Assembly (NCBI GenBank): GCA_009993635.1 | Contig: JAACTC010000010.1 | Location: forward strand, 1-64,000 | Source: Erythrobacter sp. | GTDB lineage: Bacteria; Pseudomonadota; Alphaproteobacteria; Sphingomonadales; Sphingomonadaceae | Direction: 5' to 3' | DNA length: 64,000 nt | Shown here: positions 1 through 10,070 of the stretch, piece after piece | How positions within the stretch are numbered: position 1 is the first letter of the stretch | How the letters are laid out: each line of letters opens with the position of its first letter | Position numbers and translations under genes: made by a program | Notes under the pieces: model-generated | The model's database searches: none | Told to the model about the DNA's origin: nothing | Seen by the model: the letters and a program-made list of their open reading frames with translations, nothing else

Positions 1-613
1 AGCTGGCAAGCGCCGCCGCAGTGCGCGCGCGCTCGCGAATCGCATCGGCGTCGCTTTCGCCGCTGCGCACCAGCCAGCTACCACCCACGCACAGCACCTG
101 ATCCAGCGCCAGCCAATCGGGCGCGGTGTCCTGCTTGATCCCGCCGGTGGGGCAGAACTTCACATTGCCGAACGGCCCCGTCAGCGCCTTGAGCGCGGGG
201 ATGCCACCATTGGCTTCGGCCGGGAAGAACTTGAAATGCGACAGGCCCAAGTCGAGCCCGCGCATCAGATCGCCCGCGTTGGCGATACCGGGCAGGAAGG
301 GAATCCCGGCGCGCGTCGCGGCCTGCCCCAACGGATCCGTCAGGCCGGGCGAGACGATGAATTCCGCACCTGCGGCCACGCACGCATCGAGCTGGTCCTT
401 GTTGGTCACCGTGCCTGCCCCCACGACGACGCCGGGCACCAGTTGCATCCGCTTGATCGCTTCCAGCGCGCAATCGGTGCGCAAGGTCACTTCCAGCACG
501 CGCAGCCCACCATCGACCAGCGCCTGAGCGACGGGGCGCGCCTGGTGCACGTCGTCGATCACCAGCACCGGGATCACCGGCGCCATGCGCATGATTTCTT
601 CGATCGGTTTCAC
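1..613 (-). CDS. eda: KDPG aldolase (Entner-Doudoroff), 3' end cut by window
   Basis: This enzyme splits 2-keto-3-deoxy-6-phosphogluconate into pyruvate and glyceraldehyde 3-phosphate, the last step of the Entner-Doudoroff pathway, in the cytoplasm. Visible motifs are LEVTLRT, holding the family's catalytic Glu, and FKFFPAEANGG, holding the Schiff-base Lys, plus the PTGGIK phosphate loop. About 204 codons are present and the family is about 205-215 residues, so only a few C-terminal residues are missing. The start is GTG at 613, overlapping the glk stop as GTGA, which suggests translational coupling. It is the last visible gene of the leftward sugar operon. Family assignment is secure; the GTG start is inferred from the overlap and from family length. 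Confidence 0.93.
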   Translation of the reverse strand, partial: MKPIEEIMRMAPVIPVLVIDDVHQARPVAQALVDGGLRVLEVTLRTDCALEAIKRMQLVPGVVVGAGTVTNKDQLDACVAAGAEFIVSPGLTDPLGQAATRAGIPFLPGIANAGDLMRGLDLGLSHFKFFPAEANGGIPALKALTGPFGNVKFCPTGGIKQDTAPDWLALDQVLCVGGSWLVRSGESDADAIRERARTAAALAS

Positions 614-1593
614 GAGTTGTGCTCCTTGGCAAAAGCTGCCGCTGCGCCGAACAGGCCGGGCTGGGGATGGGTGATGATCTTTACCGGAATGGAAGACATC
701 AGCTTTTCGAACCGGCCCTTGGCGCGAAATCTTTCCGCGAAGCCGGACTGCGCAAGCGTGTCCCTGATGCGATAGCCGAGCCCGCCTGCAATCACGACGC
801 CGCCAAACCCGCCCTGCGCCAGCGCGATGTCGCCCGCCACGCTGCCGAGCGACAGGCAGAACCGGTCGACTGCCGCAGCGGCAAGGCTGTCGTCGCCTGA
901 CATGCCTGCCTGCCAGATTGTGCGATCGTCCTCTTCCACCGTGGAGCGGTTTTCCATCCGCGAAAGCGTGGCGTAGATGTCTACGATTGCCGGGCCGGAG
1001 ACGACGCGTTCGACCGACACCCGGTTGTGCCGCTTGCGCAGCCGTGCGAGCACCGCGTCCTCGATCGAGTCGAGCGGGGCAAAATCGATATGTCCGCCCT
1101 CGGTCGCCTGCACCCGGTAGCCGCCATCGCCGCCGCGATAGATATGCGCCACGCCCAGCCCGGTGCCAGGGCCGATGATGCTGATCGTCCCCTCGCTAGC
1201 CAAAGGCTGATCCGGGCCCGTGAGGTGCAGGAAATCGCCCTCGGGCGCGCAGGCGACCGCATGGCCGACGGCGCCGAAATCGTTGACGATGGTGAAGGCA
1301 TCGACATTCAGCTTTTCCTTCACCAGTGCGGGGCGGATGATCCACGGATTGTTGGTGAAGCGGATGACCTCGCCGCCGGTTGGCCCGGCCACCGCGATGG
1401 CAACCGCGCGCGGCAGATCGCCGCCCTGCATCGCGCCGAAATCTTCCCACGCCGTCTGGAAGCTAGCGTGATCTTCGGTTTTCAGAGTGACCGGCTCGTC
1501 GAGCTCGATCGTGCCGTCGTCTGCCAGCGTTGCGATTACGAACCGCGCATGGGTGCCCCCGACGTCGACCGAGACGAGGCGGTCAACGCTCAC
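610..1593 (-). CDS. glk: Glucokinase
   Basis: ATP-dependent glucokinase (327 residues) that turns cytoplasmic glucose into glucose 6-phosphate for zwf. The N-terminal phosphate-binding motif DVGGTHARF lies at residues 10-18, [10 protein letters not shown] is the second nucleotide motif, and NDFGAVGHA is typical of proteobacterial GlkA. An open frame continues upstream of the proposed start, but that extension is low-complexity shadow of edd. The start is taken as GTG at 1593, which overlaps the edd stop as GTGA and puts the first beta strand at the expected place. Glucose released by the alpha-glucosidases encoded upstream is the natural substrate. It is a Glk-type kinase, distinct from the ROK kinase at 5550-6446. 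Confidence 0.93.
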   Translation of the reverse strand: MSVDRLVSVDVGGTHARFVIATLADDGTIELDEPVTLKTEDHASFQTAWEDFGAMQGGDLPRAVAIAVAGPTGGEVIRFTNNPWIIRPALVKEKLNVDAFTIVNDFGAVGHAVACAPEGDFLHLTGPDQPLASEGTISIIGPGTGLGVAHIYRGGDGGYRVQATEGGHIDFAPLDSIEDAVLARLRKRHNRVSVERVVSGPAIVDIYATLSRMENRSTVEEDDRTIWQAGMSGDDSLAAAAVDRFCLSLGSVAGDIALAQGGFGGVVIAGGLGYRIRDTLAQSGFAERFRAKGRFEKLMSSIPVKIITHPQPGLFGAAAAFAKEHNS

Positions 1594-3410
1594 AGCCCGG
1601 CTTCGGCCAGCATCGCGCTGCCGCCCTTTTCCGCCGGATCGCTGTGATGACGCAGCATCGCGAAGAGTTCGCGTCCCACGCCCATTTCCTGCGGCGGCGG
1701 CGTTGCCTGTTCGCGCGCATCCCATTCTGCCGCATCGACCACGGCCTGAAGCGTTCCGGTGGTGGCGCAGACGCGCAGCATGTCGCCGTCTTTGACCTTG
1801 CCCAGGGGGCCGCCATGAAAGGCTTCGGGCGATACATGGATGGCAGAGGGCACCTTGCCGCTGGCGCCCGACATCCGCCCATCGGTGACCAGCGCGACCT
1901 TGTATCCGCGATCCTGCACCACGCCGAGCGGAGAGGTCAGCTTGTGCAGCTCCGGCATACCGTTCGCCGCCGGGCCCTGGAAGCGCAGGACCACGACCAC
2001 ATCCCGGTCGAGCTCGCCGGCCTTGAACGCCTCGGCAACCGCATGCTGATCGGAGAAGACGCGCGCGGGCGCTTCGATGGTATGGCGCTCCGGATCGACC
2101 GCGCTCACCTTCATCGTCGCGCGGCCCAGGTTGCCCTGCAGCAGCGCGAGGCCGCCATCCTTGCGGAAGGGATCGGACGCAGGCTTGAGAAGGGTGTCGT
2201 CGCGGCTCTCGCTCGCGGCGGGTTTCCATACCAGTTCGTCGCCATCCATCACCGGCTCCTGCGCGCCTTCGGCGAGCGATGCGCCATAGACGGTGCGGAT
2301 GTCGCCATGGGCTAGCCCTGCATCGAGCAGTTCGCGGATCACGAAGGGCATGCCACCCGCGGCGTGGAAGTAGTTAATGTCGCCCGCGCCGTTGGGATAG
2401 ACGCTGGCGATCAGCGGCACGATGTCGCTCAGCTCGTCCATATCGTCCCAGTCGAGGATGATGCCTGCCGCGCGCGCGATTGCGGGCAGGTGGATCACGT
2501 GGTTGGTCGAACCACCCGTGGCGAGCAGGCCGACCACCGCATTCACGATCGCCTTTTCGTCGATGCAGTGGCCGAGCGGGCGGTAGTCTCCGCCATCCCA
2601 GCCGATCTCGGTCATCCGATGCACCGCCGCGCGCGTGAGTTCCTGGCGCAGCTTGTTGCCCGGATTGACGAAGCTGGAGCCGGGCATGTGCAGCCCCATC
2701 ATCTCCATCATCATCTGGTTCGAATTGGCGGTGCCGTAGAAGGTGCAGGTGCCCGCGCCGTGGTACGACGCGCTCTCGGCGTCCATCAGTTCCTTCTCGC
2801 CAACCTTGCCTTCGGCATAGAGCTGGCGGACGCGGATCTTTTCCTTGTTGGCGAGGCCGGAGGGCATTGGCCCGGCGGGCACGAGGATCGTGGGCAGGTG
2901 GCCGAAGCGCAGCGTGCCGATCAGCAGGCCGGGCACGATCTTGTCGCAGATACCCAGCAGCAGTGCGCCTTCGAACATGCCGTGGCTCAGGCCGACGGCA
3001 GTGCCCATCGCGATGACATCACGGCTGAACAGCGACAGCTCCATCGAATCCTGCCCCTGCGTCACCCCGTCGCACATCGCAGGCACGCCGCCCGCGACCT
3101 GTGCGGTCACGCCGCGTTCACGCGCGAAGATCTTTATCTGCTCGGGATAGCGACCATAGGGCTGATGCGCGCTGAGCATGTCGTTATAGGCGGTGACGAT
3201 CCCAATATTCATTGCCTTGCCGCCGCGAATGGTCGCCTTGTCCTCCCCGCTGGCGGCGAAGCCGTGCGCGAGGTTGCCGCAGGAAAGCGTGGGCCGGTGC
3301 ACCCCAGCCTCGCGCTGGCGGTCAATCAGGTCGAGGTAGCGGCGGCGGCTATCTTTCGATCGTTCGATGATCCGCTCGGTCACTTTGGCGAGCGTGGGGT
3401 GCAGGCTCAT
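1590..3410 (-). CDS. edd: 6-phosphogluconate dehydratase
   Basis: Iron-sulfur dehydratase (606 residues) converting 6-phosphogluconate to KDPG, the defining step of the Entner-Doudoroff pathway. It belongs to the IlvD/Edd family: [29 protein letters not shown] and LATGGSTNH are conserved blocks, and the length matches Edd (about 600) rather than IlvD (about 560). The ATG at 3410 overlaps the pgl stop as ATGA, and its own stop overlaps the glk start, so pgl, edd, glk and eda are likely translationally coupled. A true ilvD with shorter length and different flanking motifs sits at 26660, so the two paralogues can be told apart by both sequence and context. Confidence 0.95.
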   Translation of the reverse strand: MSLHPTLAKVTERIIERSKDSRRRYLDLIDRQREAGVHRPTLSCGNLAHGFAASGEDKATIRGGKAMNIGIVTAYNDMLSAHQPYGRYPEQIKIFARERGVTAQVAGGVPAMCDGVTQGQDSMELSLFSRDVIAMGTAVGLSHGMFEGALLLGICDKIVPGLLIGTLRFGHLPTILVPAGPMPSGLANKEKIRVRQLYAEGKVGEKELMDAESASYHGAGTCTFYGTANSNQMMMEMMGLHMPGSSFVNPGNKLRQELTRAAVHRMTEIGWDGGDYRPLGHCIDEKAIVNAVVGLLATGGSTNHVIHLPAIARAAGIILDWDDMDELSDIVPLIASVYPNGAGDINYFHAAGGMPFVIRELLDAGLAHGDIRTVYGASLAEGAQEPVMDGDELVWKPAASESRDDTLLKPASDPFRKDGGLALLQGNLGRATMKVSAVDPERHTIEAPARVFSDQHAVAEAFKAGELDRDVVVVLRFQGPAANGMPELHKLTSPLGVVQDRGYKVALVTDGRMSGASGKVPSAIHVSPEAFHGGPLGKVKDGDMLRVCATTGTLQAVVDAAEWDAREQATPPPQEMGVGRELFAMLRHHSDPAEKGGSAMLAEAGL

Positions 3411-4111
3411 GCAGGGCTCCAGTAGAATTCGGCCGCGACCCGATCGAGTACGACGCCGACCGGGAAGGGACTCTTGTTTCCGTCGGACAGCGCCGCGAGC
3501 AGGACGTCGCGCTTGTCGTTTCCGCGCAGCGATACCATCCGATGGCGGGCCGAGCGGATCGCACTGGCGCTCAAGGTAATCCGCGAAACAGGTGCTTCAG
3601 GGGGCAAAGGGTCGGGTGTGACCCTGAGCGCGCGGGCATCGGTCGTCAGGGCCTCGAGATAATCCGGACCGGGGAAGATCGACGCGGTATGCCCGTCTCC
3701 CCCCGCGCCGAGCCACACGAGGTCGAGCGGCCAAGGCAGGGCGTCGAGGCGCTGATTTGCGTTGTCCGCTGAGGTACCGTCTTCGCCGACGAGCGGCATA
3801 AGTGTTGCGCTCGTGGCTCCAAAATAGCGGCTCAGCATCGCGAAATTGGATAGTGGGTCATCGTGTGCGACCATGCGATCGTCACCCGGCAGGATGGTGA
3901 CCTTGCCCCAGTCCAGCGATCGCGCAGCCAGTATCTCGAACGCCGGAGCCGGGGTCGACCCGCCCGGAAACGCCACGAGAGCGGTGCCGCGTTCGGCAAC
4001 GGCGCGCTGAATGATGTTAGCAACCCGATCCGCGCAGGCCTGCGCCATCGCGTCCGCATCGTCGAAGGCGTGCCAGTCGTTCGGTGTCCAGAGGCGGGGC
4101 TCGTCACTCAT
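3407..4111 (-). CDS. pgl: 6-phosphogluconolactonase
   Basis: Hydrolyses 6-phosphogluconolactone to 6-phosphogluconate between Zwf and Edd. It is 234 residues, the usual size of the DevB-type enzyme. Visible family blocks are FPGGSTP near the N-terminus, the GDDRMV segment, [16 protein letters not shown], and RITLSASAI with RHRMV in the C-terminal half. The ATG at 4111 lies inside the end of zwf (8-base overlap) and the stop overlaps the edd ATG by 4 bases. The gene order zwf-pgl-edd is a common alphaproteobacterial Entner-Doudoroff arrangement. Confidence 0.93.
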   Translation of the reverse strand: MSDEPRLWTPNDWHAFDDADAMAQACADRVANIIQRAVAERGTALVAFPGGSTPAPAFEILAARSLDWGKVTILPGDDRMVAHDDPLSNFAMLSRYFGATSATLMPLVGEDGTSADNANQRLDALPWPLDLVWLGAGGDGHTASIFPGPDYLEALTTDARALRVTPDPLPPEAPVSRITLSASAIRSARHRMVSLRGNDKRDVLLAALSDGNKSPFPVGVVLDRVAAEFYWSPA

Positions 4112-5549
4112 GCCAGCTCACCCCGTCGCGTTCGGTCAGCGCGACCGAGGCGCTCGGCCCCCAGCTGCCCGCGCCATAGGATTTCGGCACCATGGCGGTT
4201 TCGCTCCAGACCCGGCGGATCGCGTCGATCCATTTCCACTGCGCCTCCACCTCGTCGCGCCGCACGAACAGCGTCGGATCGCCATCGATGAGGTCGAGCA
4301 GCAGCCGCTCGTAAGCGATCCGGCGGCGCGCCTTGGAGAACGCCTGCGTCAGCGAGAGGTCGAGCGGCACTTCGCGCAGGGAAACTCCATCGCGGTCCAT
4401 GCCCGGCTCCTTCGCCATCACCATCAGGCGCACGTACTCCTCTGGCTGCAGCCGGATCACCAGCCGGTTGGAAAGCAGCTTCCCGCCACGCTCGGCAAAG
4501 ATGTTGTGCGGCACGGGCTTGAACTGGATCACGATCTCGCTGCGGCGCTCCGCCATGCGCTTGCCGGTGCGCAGGTAGAAGGGCACGCCCTGCCAGCGCC
4601 AGTTGTCGATATGGGCTTTGAGCGCGACGAAGGTTTCCGCCTCGGACTGTTCGCCCAGATCGTCGGTATAGGCCTGCACGGCCTCGCCCTTCACGGCGCC
4701 GCTGGAATATTGCCCGCGTACCATTTCCTCCGCCGACACGGGGCGCAGCGAGCGGAGCACCTTCACCTTCTCGTCGCGCACGCTTGTGGCGTCGAAATCG
4801 GCGGGGGGTTCCATCGCGATCAGCGCGAGCAGTTGCAGGATGTGGTTCTGCACCATGTCGCGCAGCGCGCCGGTATCGTCGTAGAATGCGTGGCGTCCCT
4901 CCAGCCCCACGGTCTCGCTGATGGTGATCTGCACATGATCGATGCCGTTGGCATTCCACAGTGGCTCGAACATCGCATTGGCAAAGCGCAGGGCCATCAG
5001 GTTCTGGACGGTTTCCTTGCCCAGATAATGGTCGATCCGGAAGATCCGCCCTTCGTCGAAGGCGCTGGCGACGGCATCATTGATGACGCGCGAGCTGGCG
5101 AGATCGTTGCCGAGCGGCTTTTCGAGCCCGATCCGTACGTTCTCACCAGCGAGGCCCGCCGATTGCAGCCCGCGAATGGTGGGCTCGAACAGGAACGGCG
5201 CGGTCGACAGGAAGATCGAGAGGCCGCCGGAAATATCGCCCATTTTCGCGGCCAGATCGTCGAACCCCTCGATGGTCGACGCGTCGAGCGCCTGGTATTG
5301 CAGGTGCTGGAGGAAGGTGGCGATCTTGTCCTCGTCCTTGCGATCCTCCGGCAGGTATTCCTCCAGAGCCTCGCGCGCCATCTCACGGTATTCTTCGTCC
5401 GAAAGCTCGCTGCGCGCGGTGCCAAAGATGCGCAGGTCTTCTGCGATCAGCCCGTCTTCGTGCAGCGCGTAGAGCGAAGGCAGCAGCATTCGCTTCGCCA
5501 GATCGCCCGTCGCGCCGAATAGCAGCAGTGTGGAAGAGGATGTCGCCAT
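4104..5549 (-). CDS. zwf: Glucose-6-phosphate 1-dehydrogenase
   Basis: Oxidises glucose 6-phosphate to 6-phosphogluconolactone with reduction of NAD(P)+. The protein has 481 residues, normal for the family. The dinucleotide fold motif GATGDLAKR lies at residues 12-20 and the substrate and catalytic motif RIDHYLGKE at residues 171-179; GLEKPLGND is also conserved. The start ATG at 5549 directly follows the TAG stop of the upstream ROK kinase with no spacer, and the 3' end overlaps pgl. It therefore sits in the middle of the leftward sugar operon. Cofactor preference cannot be judged by eye. Confidence 0.95.
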   Translation of the reverse strand: MATSSSTLLLFGATGDLAKRMLLPSLYALHEDGLIAEDLRIFGTARSELSDEEYREMAREALEEYLPEDRKDEDKIATFLQHLQYQALDASTIEGFDDLAAKMGDISGGLSIFLSTAPFLFEPTIRGLQSAGLAGENVRIGLEKPLGNDLASSRVINDAVASAFDEGRIFRIDHYLGKETVQNLMALRFANAMFEPLWNANGIDHVQITISETVGLEGRHAFYDDTGALRDMVQNHILQLLALIAMEPPADFDATSVRDEKVKVLRSLRPVSAEEMVRGQYSSGAVKGEAVQAYTDDLGEQSEAETFVALKAHIDNWRWQGVPFYLRTGKRMAERRSEIVIQFKPVPHNIFAERGGKLLSNRLVIRLQPEEYVRLMVMAKEPGMDRDGVSLREVPLDLSLTQAFSKARRRIAYERLLLDLIDGDPTLFVRRDEVEAQWKWIDAIRRVWSETAMVPKSYGAGSWGPSASVALTERDGVSWHE

Positions 5550-6446
5550 CTAGTCGCTTGCTCCTTCAAACGCCTGCCGTGCGAGCAGCAGTGCGCCACA
5601 AATTCCGGCATCGGCCCCAAGCCCCGGCGCAACGATCCGCTGGCGGGAATGGCCGGGAAGATATCCTGCCCCCAGCGCGAAGGCCCGATCCCGTACCGCG
5701 TCGCGCAGGCCGGGTGTCTGCATCACGCCGCCGCCCAGAACGATCGTTTCGATCGCCATGCTGGCAAAGGTCGTATGGCAAAGCTGGGCCAGATAGCCAG
5801 ACACATAAGTATGCGCAGGGTGATCGCCCGGCAGGTCGGACAGGGTTTTCCCCCAACGCGCAAGGATCGCCGGGCCGCTCGCCAGACCTTCCAGGCAGTC
5901 GCCATGAAACGGGCAGATGCCTGTAAAATCGGTGTCGTCTGCCACGCGGCGCGGATAGATATGGCCAAGCTCGGGATGGCCTGCGCCGTGCACCGGGCGC
6001 CCGCCCACCACCAGCCCGCCACCGATCCCGGTACCGACGGTTATGTAGGCGAGCGAGCCGCCGCCCTGTCCTGCGCCTAAGCTGTATTCGGCCAGCGCCG
6101 CGCCGTTCACGTCGGTATCGAAGCCGACCGGGCAGGCAAGCACGCGGCCCAGCCGCCCGGCGATGTCGCAATCGGCCCAGCCCGGCTTCGGCGTGGACGT
6201 AATGAAGCCCCATCGCGGCGAGGCAGGATCGAGCTCTACGGGACCGAAACAGCCAATGCCCAGGCCGACCAATGGGCCTTGCGCGGCGAACCATTGCCCG
6301 GCTGCTGCCAGCGTATCGTCCGGATTGGTGGTTGCCAGCGTGTGGCGCGCAAGGATCCGGTCGGGCGCGTGGCCGACTGCGAGCACGAACTTCGTCCCGC
6401 CCGCTTCGATCCCGCCGAAGAGTGGCTGTTCGCTGCGGCTTGCCAT
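5550..6446 (-). CDS. ROK-family sugar kinase (fructokinase-like)
   Basis: Cytoplasmic sugar kinase of the ROK family, 298 residues. The N-terminal IEAGGTKF phosphate motif, DTDVNGAALAE, the VGTGIGGG nucleotide motif and the CPFHGDCLEG cysteine/histidine block (the zinc site of ROK kinases) are all visible. The overall pattern is closest to bacterial fructokinases such as Bacillus GmuE/YdhR, so fructose or mannose are plausible substrates, but glucose cannot be excluded in this maltodextrin context. A strong ribosome site (GGAGGGC) precedes ATG 6446. Its stop abuts zwf directly. The gap to the preceding halogenase gene is only 76 bases, consistent with one operon. Confidence 0.82.
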   Translation of the reverse strand: MASRSEQPLFGGIEAGGTKFVLAVGHAPDRILARHTLATTNPDDTLAAAGQWFAAQGPLVGLGIGCFGPVELDPASPRWGFITSTPKPGWADCDIAGRLGRVLACPVGFDTDVNGAALAEYSLGAGQGGGSLAYITVGTGIGGGLVVGGRPVHGAGHPELGHIYPRRVADDTDFTGICPFHGDCLEGLASGPAILARWGKTLSDLPGDHPAHTYVSGYLAQLCHTTFASMAIETIVLGGGVMQTPGLRDAVRDRAFALGAGYLPGHSRQRIVAPGLGADAGICGALLLARQAFEGASD

Positions 6447-6522
6447 GCCCTCCGCCTACTCTCCCCGATGGTCTTCGTCACGGTTTGCCTCTTCCAAGGT
6501 CACGACCGATCCCCTGCGTGGC

Positions 6523-8031
6523 CTACCTGGCATTGCCGGATGACAGCGCATCGTAAGGTGCGAAGTTGGCACGACATGCCTCGATCATGCCGATCGTACC
6601 TTCGATATCGGCAACCCCGACGCCCGGCGGCACGGGCTTCATCGTTTCTGCTGGCGGGAAGGTCCCGTAGCCCGCAAATAGACAGTGCCAGCTCGCATTG
6701 GCGTAGTAACGCTTGCCGCCATAGGCCCTGTCATTGGCGGCCGAGATATCTTCGTGCCGGAACCAGGCGGACATCATGGCCTTGAGCCCGTTCGAGAGGT
6801 TGTCGTTCGCTGCGTTGGCGCGCCAGTAGTGCGTGTCGCTGCGCTGATTCAGCCGGTAATGCGCGACGATGTAATCGCGAATACCCTCGTACCGCGCAGC
6901 AATCGAGGCGTTGAAGGCGTCGCGATGTTGCGGAGTGAACCCGCCCGCTTCGTACGCCTGCGCAAATTCCAGCGCGGTGGCGATGACGATGTGCAGCGCG
7001 GTCGCTTCCAGCGGTTCTATAAATCCCTGTGCCAGCCCGGCGGCGAGGCAGTTTCCGCGCCAGGTCTCCTCCACCCGGCCGACTTTCATGGAAAGGAAGC
7101 GCGCGTCCGCCTCTGGCTGCGCGAGCGCCTCGCGCAACTCCGCCTCGGCCTCGTCATCGCAGATATGCGCGGAGGAATAGACGTAGCCGTTGCCGACCCG
7201 CGTGGTCAGCGGGATCGACCACCGCCAGCCTGCGCGCATCGCAATGCTTTCGGTCTGCGGCTTGGGCGCGGTCTCGTGCGGCGTCGGCATCACCACTGCG
7301 CGATCGTTGAACAGGTTGTTCGTGAATGGCAGGAATTTCACGCCGAGTGTTTGCTGCGCGATCAGGCTGCGGAACCCAGAGCAGTCGACGAACAGGTCGC
7401 CCTCTATCCGGGTGCCGTCCTCGCAGATCAGCGCGGTGATATCGCCGGTCGCGGCCACGTCGATCTCGGCCACCTTGCGATCGAGATGGGTGACGCCGCG
7501 CTTCGTCGCCCAGCCGCGCAAGAACGCGCCGAGCTTGTAAGCATCGAAGTGGTAGCCATAGCTGGGTCCGAAGGGGAAATTCTGCGACGCGTGCGGCGTG
7601 CGACAGGCCTTCGCCAGATCGGTGGCGAGGAACCAGTCGTCGGGATGCGCGGGCACGTCGAAGCCGCGCCTTGCCAGCATGCAGTTGTGGACGAAGCCGG
7701 GCTCCGAATGCAGATCTACCGGGCCGGGGAAGGGGTGGAAGTAGCTGTCATAGCCCTTACGCTCGCTCCACCCGGTGAAACGAATGCCCAGCTTGTAGGT
7801 GGCGTCACACGCGGCCATCCACTTTGCTTCGGCGATCCCCAGAAGATCGAAGAAAGCCTTCAGCTGAGGGGTGGACCCTTCGCCGACACCGATGATGCCG
7901 ATGTCCGAACTCTCGACCACCGTCACGCTGCCGCCGCGCGCGGCCCACTCGTGGTTTAGCAGGCATGCGGTGATCCAGCCCGCGCTGCCGCCGCCGAGCA
8001 CGACCACGCGGGGTGGTGTGCGGTCGGTCAC
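6523..8031 (-). CDS. Tryptophan-halogenase-family flavoprotein 1
   Basis: FAD-dependent protein of the tryptophan halogenase family (PrnA-like), 502 residues. The FAD motif GGGSAGW is at residues 13-19, the halogenase signature GWRWSIPL is present, the catalytic Lys equivalent lies in ATYKLGIRFTGW and the catalytic Glu equivalent in FIEPLEAT. The key residues for halogenation thus appear intact. The start is GTG 8031, overlapping the GH97 stop as GTGA; an open frame upstream of it is shadow. There is no signal peptide. Homologues beside TonB receptors in carbohydrate loci are known but their substrate is not. No halogenated-metabolite genes or flavin reductase are nearby, so the function here is unknown. 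Confidence 0.85.
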   Translation of the reverse strand: MTDRTPPRVVVLGGGSAGWITACLLNHEWAARGGSVTVVESSDIGIIGVGEGSTPQLKAFFDLLGIAEAKWMAACDATYKLGIRFTGWSERKGYDSYFHPFPGPVDLHSEPGFVHNCMLARRGFDVPAHPDDWFLATDLAKACRTPHASQNFPFGPSYGYHFDAYKLGAFLRGWATKRGVTHLDRKVAEIDVAATGDITALICEDGTRIEGDLFVDCSGFRSLIAQQTLGVKFLPFTNNLFNDRAVVMPTPHETAPKPQTESIAMRAGWRWSIPLTTRVGNGYVYSSAHICDDEAEAELREALAQPEADARFLSMKVGRVEETWRGNCLAAGLAQGFIEPLEATALHIVIATALEFAQAYEAGGFTPQHRDAFNASIAARYEGIRDYIVAHYRLNQRSDTHYWRANAANDNLSNGLKAMMSAWFRHEDISAANDRAYGGKRYYANASWHCLFAGYGTFPPAETMKPVPPGVGVADIEGTIGMIEACRANFAPYDALSSGNAR

Positions 8032-10070
8032 TTGCGCGGCTGCAACCGGATCGCCGCGCCGCCGCCGGGCGCCAGCCACAGCTCCAGCGTATCGCCCTTG
8101 CGAAAGGTACGCGTTTCGTAGGCGATGTTGTGCCGCGCCTCGGTCTCGTAGGTCGCTCCCTCGCCATCCTTCCAGATCGTCGCGGTGTAGGCCTTCCCGT
8201 CGTCGAGGAAGTCGAAGTCGAGCGTCAGTGTACGCGCCGTCGCGTCGTTGATCCCGCCCACATACCAGTCGTCGCTGCCCCGATCCTTGCGCGCGAAGAT
8301 CGCGTAATCGCCGACTTCGCCGGCGATCAGGTGGCTTTCCGCCCAGTCGGCGGGCACGGCCTTGATGAACTCAAGCTCCTTGGGATGCGCTCCGAGGCTT
8401 TCGACGAAATCGGCCGCCATCTGGATCGGCGAATAGATTGCGAGGTACAGCCCAAGCTGCTTGGCGAGCGTGCTGGCGATAGGCTGGTTGTCCGCGCCGA
8501 CGAGGCCGAGCACGCCGGGCGTGTAGTCCATCGGGCCCGAAAGCATCCGGGTGTAGACCAGTGTCGGTTCGTGATCCGGCCCGTTGGCGAACTTGCCCCA
8601 GGCGTTGTATTCCTGCCCGCGCGCGCCTTCGCGCGAGACCCAGTTGGGATAGGTGCGGCGCAGGCCCGTAGCCTTTACCGGTTCATGCGGGTTGATGGCG
8701 ATTTTCCGGTCGGCGGCTTCCTTCACCACTTTCAGGTGATGCTGCACCTGGCGCTGGCCATCGTGCCATTCGAACACCTCGTCACCGCACGGATCGGCGA
8801 TATCGGCATTGCACGAAATGATGCCGCCCGCATCGGCGACGTAGCCGGTCTTGATGACATCGACCCCATGCGCCGCATACATATCCAGCGCGTCGCCCAG
8901 CTGGGCTTCGTACACCTCGATATTGCCGCCCGTTTCGTGGTGGCCGATCAGATGCACGCCCTTCTCCTTGGCGTAGGCGGTCACTTCCTCGAAATCGAAA
9001 TCGGGGTAGCTCTGCGTGAAGCTGTAATCGCGCCCGTTACCGAACCAGTTGCCGTCCCACCCGACGTTCCAGCCTTCGATAAGTACGCCGCGAAATCCGT
9101 GATCGGCGGCGAAATCGATATACTGCTTGGCGCGCTCCGTCGTCGCGCCATGGTTGGGCCCCTGCGCCCAGGTCCAGTCGCCGCGAATCATGCCCCACCA
9201 GATGCCGATATACTTGGCCGGTTCGAACCAGGAGACATCGCCAAGCGCGTTGGGTTCGTTGAGATTGAGCTCCAGATCGCTTTCGACCAGTCCCGCGGCA
9301 TCGCGGGCAATGCGGATCGTGCGCCATGGCGTAGTGAAGGCGCCTTCGCGCACCACCTTGGCGCCGCGGCTGGAGGGGGCGAGTTGCGCGCGAAAGCGAT
9401 GATCGTCCATCCGCCGCAGCCACATGCCCGAATAGTCGACCAGCGCGGCTTCGTGGAATGAAAGGTGCGTGCCATCGGCCAGCCGCACGGTCATCGGCGT
9501 GTGCGCGGTTGAAACTTCCTCGATCGGGGTGTTTTTGTAGAGATATTCGTAGCGGTTCCAGTCACCGGCCTGAATCCACCATGCGGTGGCATCCTGACCG
9601 GGTGCAATCACGAATTCGGTCAGCTCTTCGGCGATACTGGTAACCGGCTGGTCCGGGTTTTCGGGGAATTCGTAGCGAAAGCCCACACCATCGTCGAACA
9701 CGCGCATCCGCACCGTGATCGCGCGTTGCGACGTCTCGCGGGTCTCGCGGAACGTCACCGCCAGCTCGTTATGCTGATCCTTTACGAACTGTCTTTCGCC
9801 CCAGGGCTGTTCCCATGTCGCATCGACGCTGGCCTGCGTTTCACTTTCGATCGTGAAATTGCGCCGCATCGGCTCGGCATCGGTGAAGGTGAAGCCGAGA
9901 TCGCTCTCCGCGATCACTTCAGTCCCCTCCACGGTGACCCGGTAGAACGGCACGCCGTCATTATCGACGTCGAGCTCGGCAACGATCCGTCCGTTCGGCG
10001 ACGCGACCTCGGCCGCCGCCAGCGGCATCGCGGTGCCGGCCAGCAGACCGGCGAGCACAAGCCGGATCAA
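8028..10070 (-). CDS. Periplasmic GH97 alpha-glucosidase (SusB-like)
   Basis: Glycoside hydrolase family 97 enzyme releasing glucose from maltodextrin ends. The mature protein follows a signal peptide ending PLAAA near residue 20, so it acts in the periplasm. All four acidic residues expected of inverting, calcium-dependent SusB-type GH97 enzymes are visible, in HHETGG, NPHEPVKATG, and SREGARGQEYN (two Glu). Length is about 680 residues, normal for the family. The start is uncertain: TTG 10070 overlaps the upstream stop as TTGA and gives a canonical signal peptide. ATG 10133 has a perfect AAGGAG site 7 bases away, but would add 21 residues and overlap the upstream gene by 67 bases. Confidence 0.9.
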   Translation of the reverse strand: MIRLVLAGLLAGTAMPLAAAEVASPNGRIVAELDVDNDGVPFYRVTVEGTEVIAESDLGFTFTDAEPMRRNFTIESETQASVDATWEQPWGERQFVKDQHNELAVTFRETRETSQRAITVRMRVFDDGVGFRYEFPENPDQPVTSIAEELTEFVIAPGQDATAWWIQAGDWNRYEYLYKNTPIEEVSTAHTPMTVRLADGTHLSFHEAALVDYSGMWLRRMDDHRFRAQLAPSSRGAKVVREGAFTTPWRTIRIARDAAGLVESDLELNLNEPNALGDVSWFEPAKYIGIWWGMIRGDWTWAQGPNHGATTERAKQYIDFAADHGFRGVLIEGWNVGWDGNWFGNGRDYSFTQSYPDFDFEEVTAYAKEKGVHLIGHHETGGNIEVYEAQLGDALDMYAAHGVDVIKTGYVADAGGIISCNADIADPCGDEVFEWHDGQRQVQHHLKVVKEAADRKIAINPHEPVKATGLRRTYPNWVSREGARGQEYNAWGKFANGPDHEPTLVYTRMLSGPMDYTPGVLGLVGADNQPIASTLAKQLGLYLAIYSPIQMAADFVESLGAHPKELEFIKAVPADWAESHLIAGEVGDYAIFARKDRGSDDWYVGGINDATARTLTLDFDFLDDGKAYTATIWKDGEGATYETEARHNIAYETRTFRKGDTLELWLAPGGGAAIRLQPRK

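Noticed and set aside
610..2229. Fused edd-glk reading frame
   Set aside because: The upstream part of the frame is a low-complexity shadow of edd; the clear glk start is GTG 1593.
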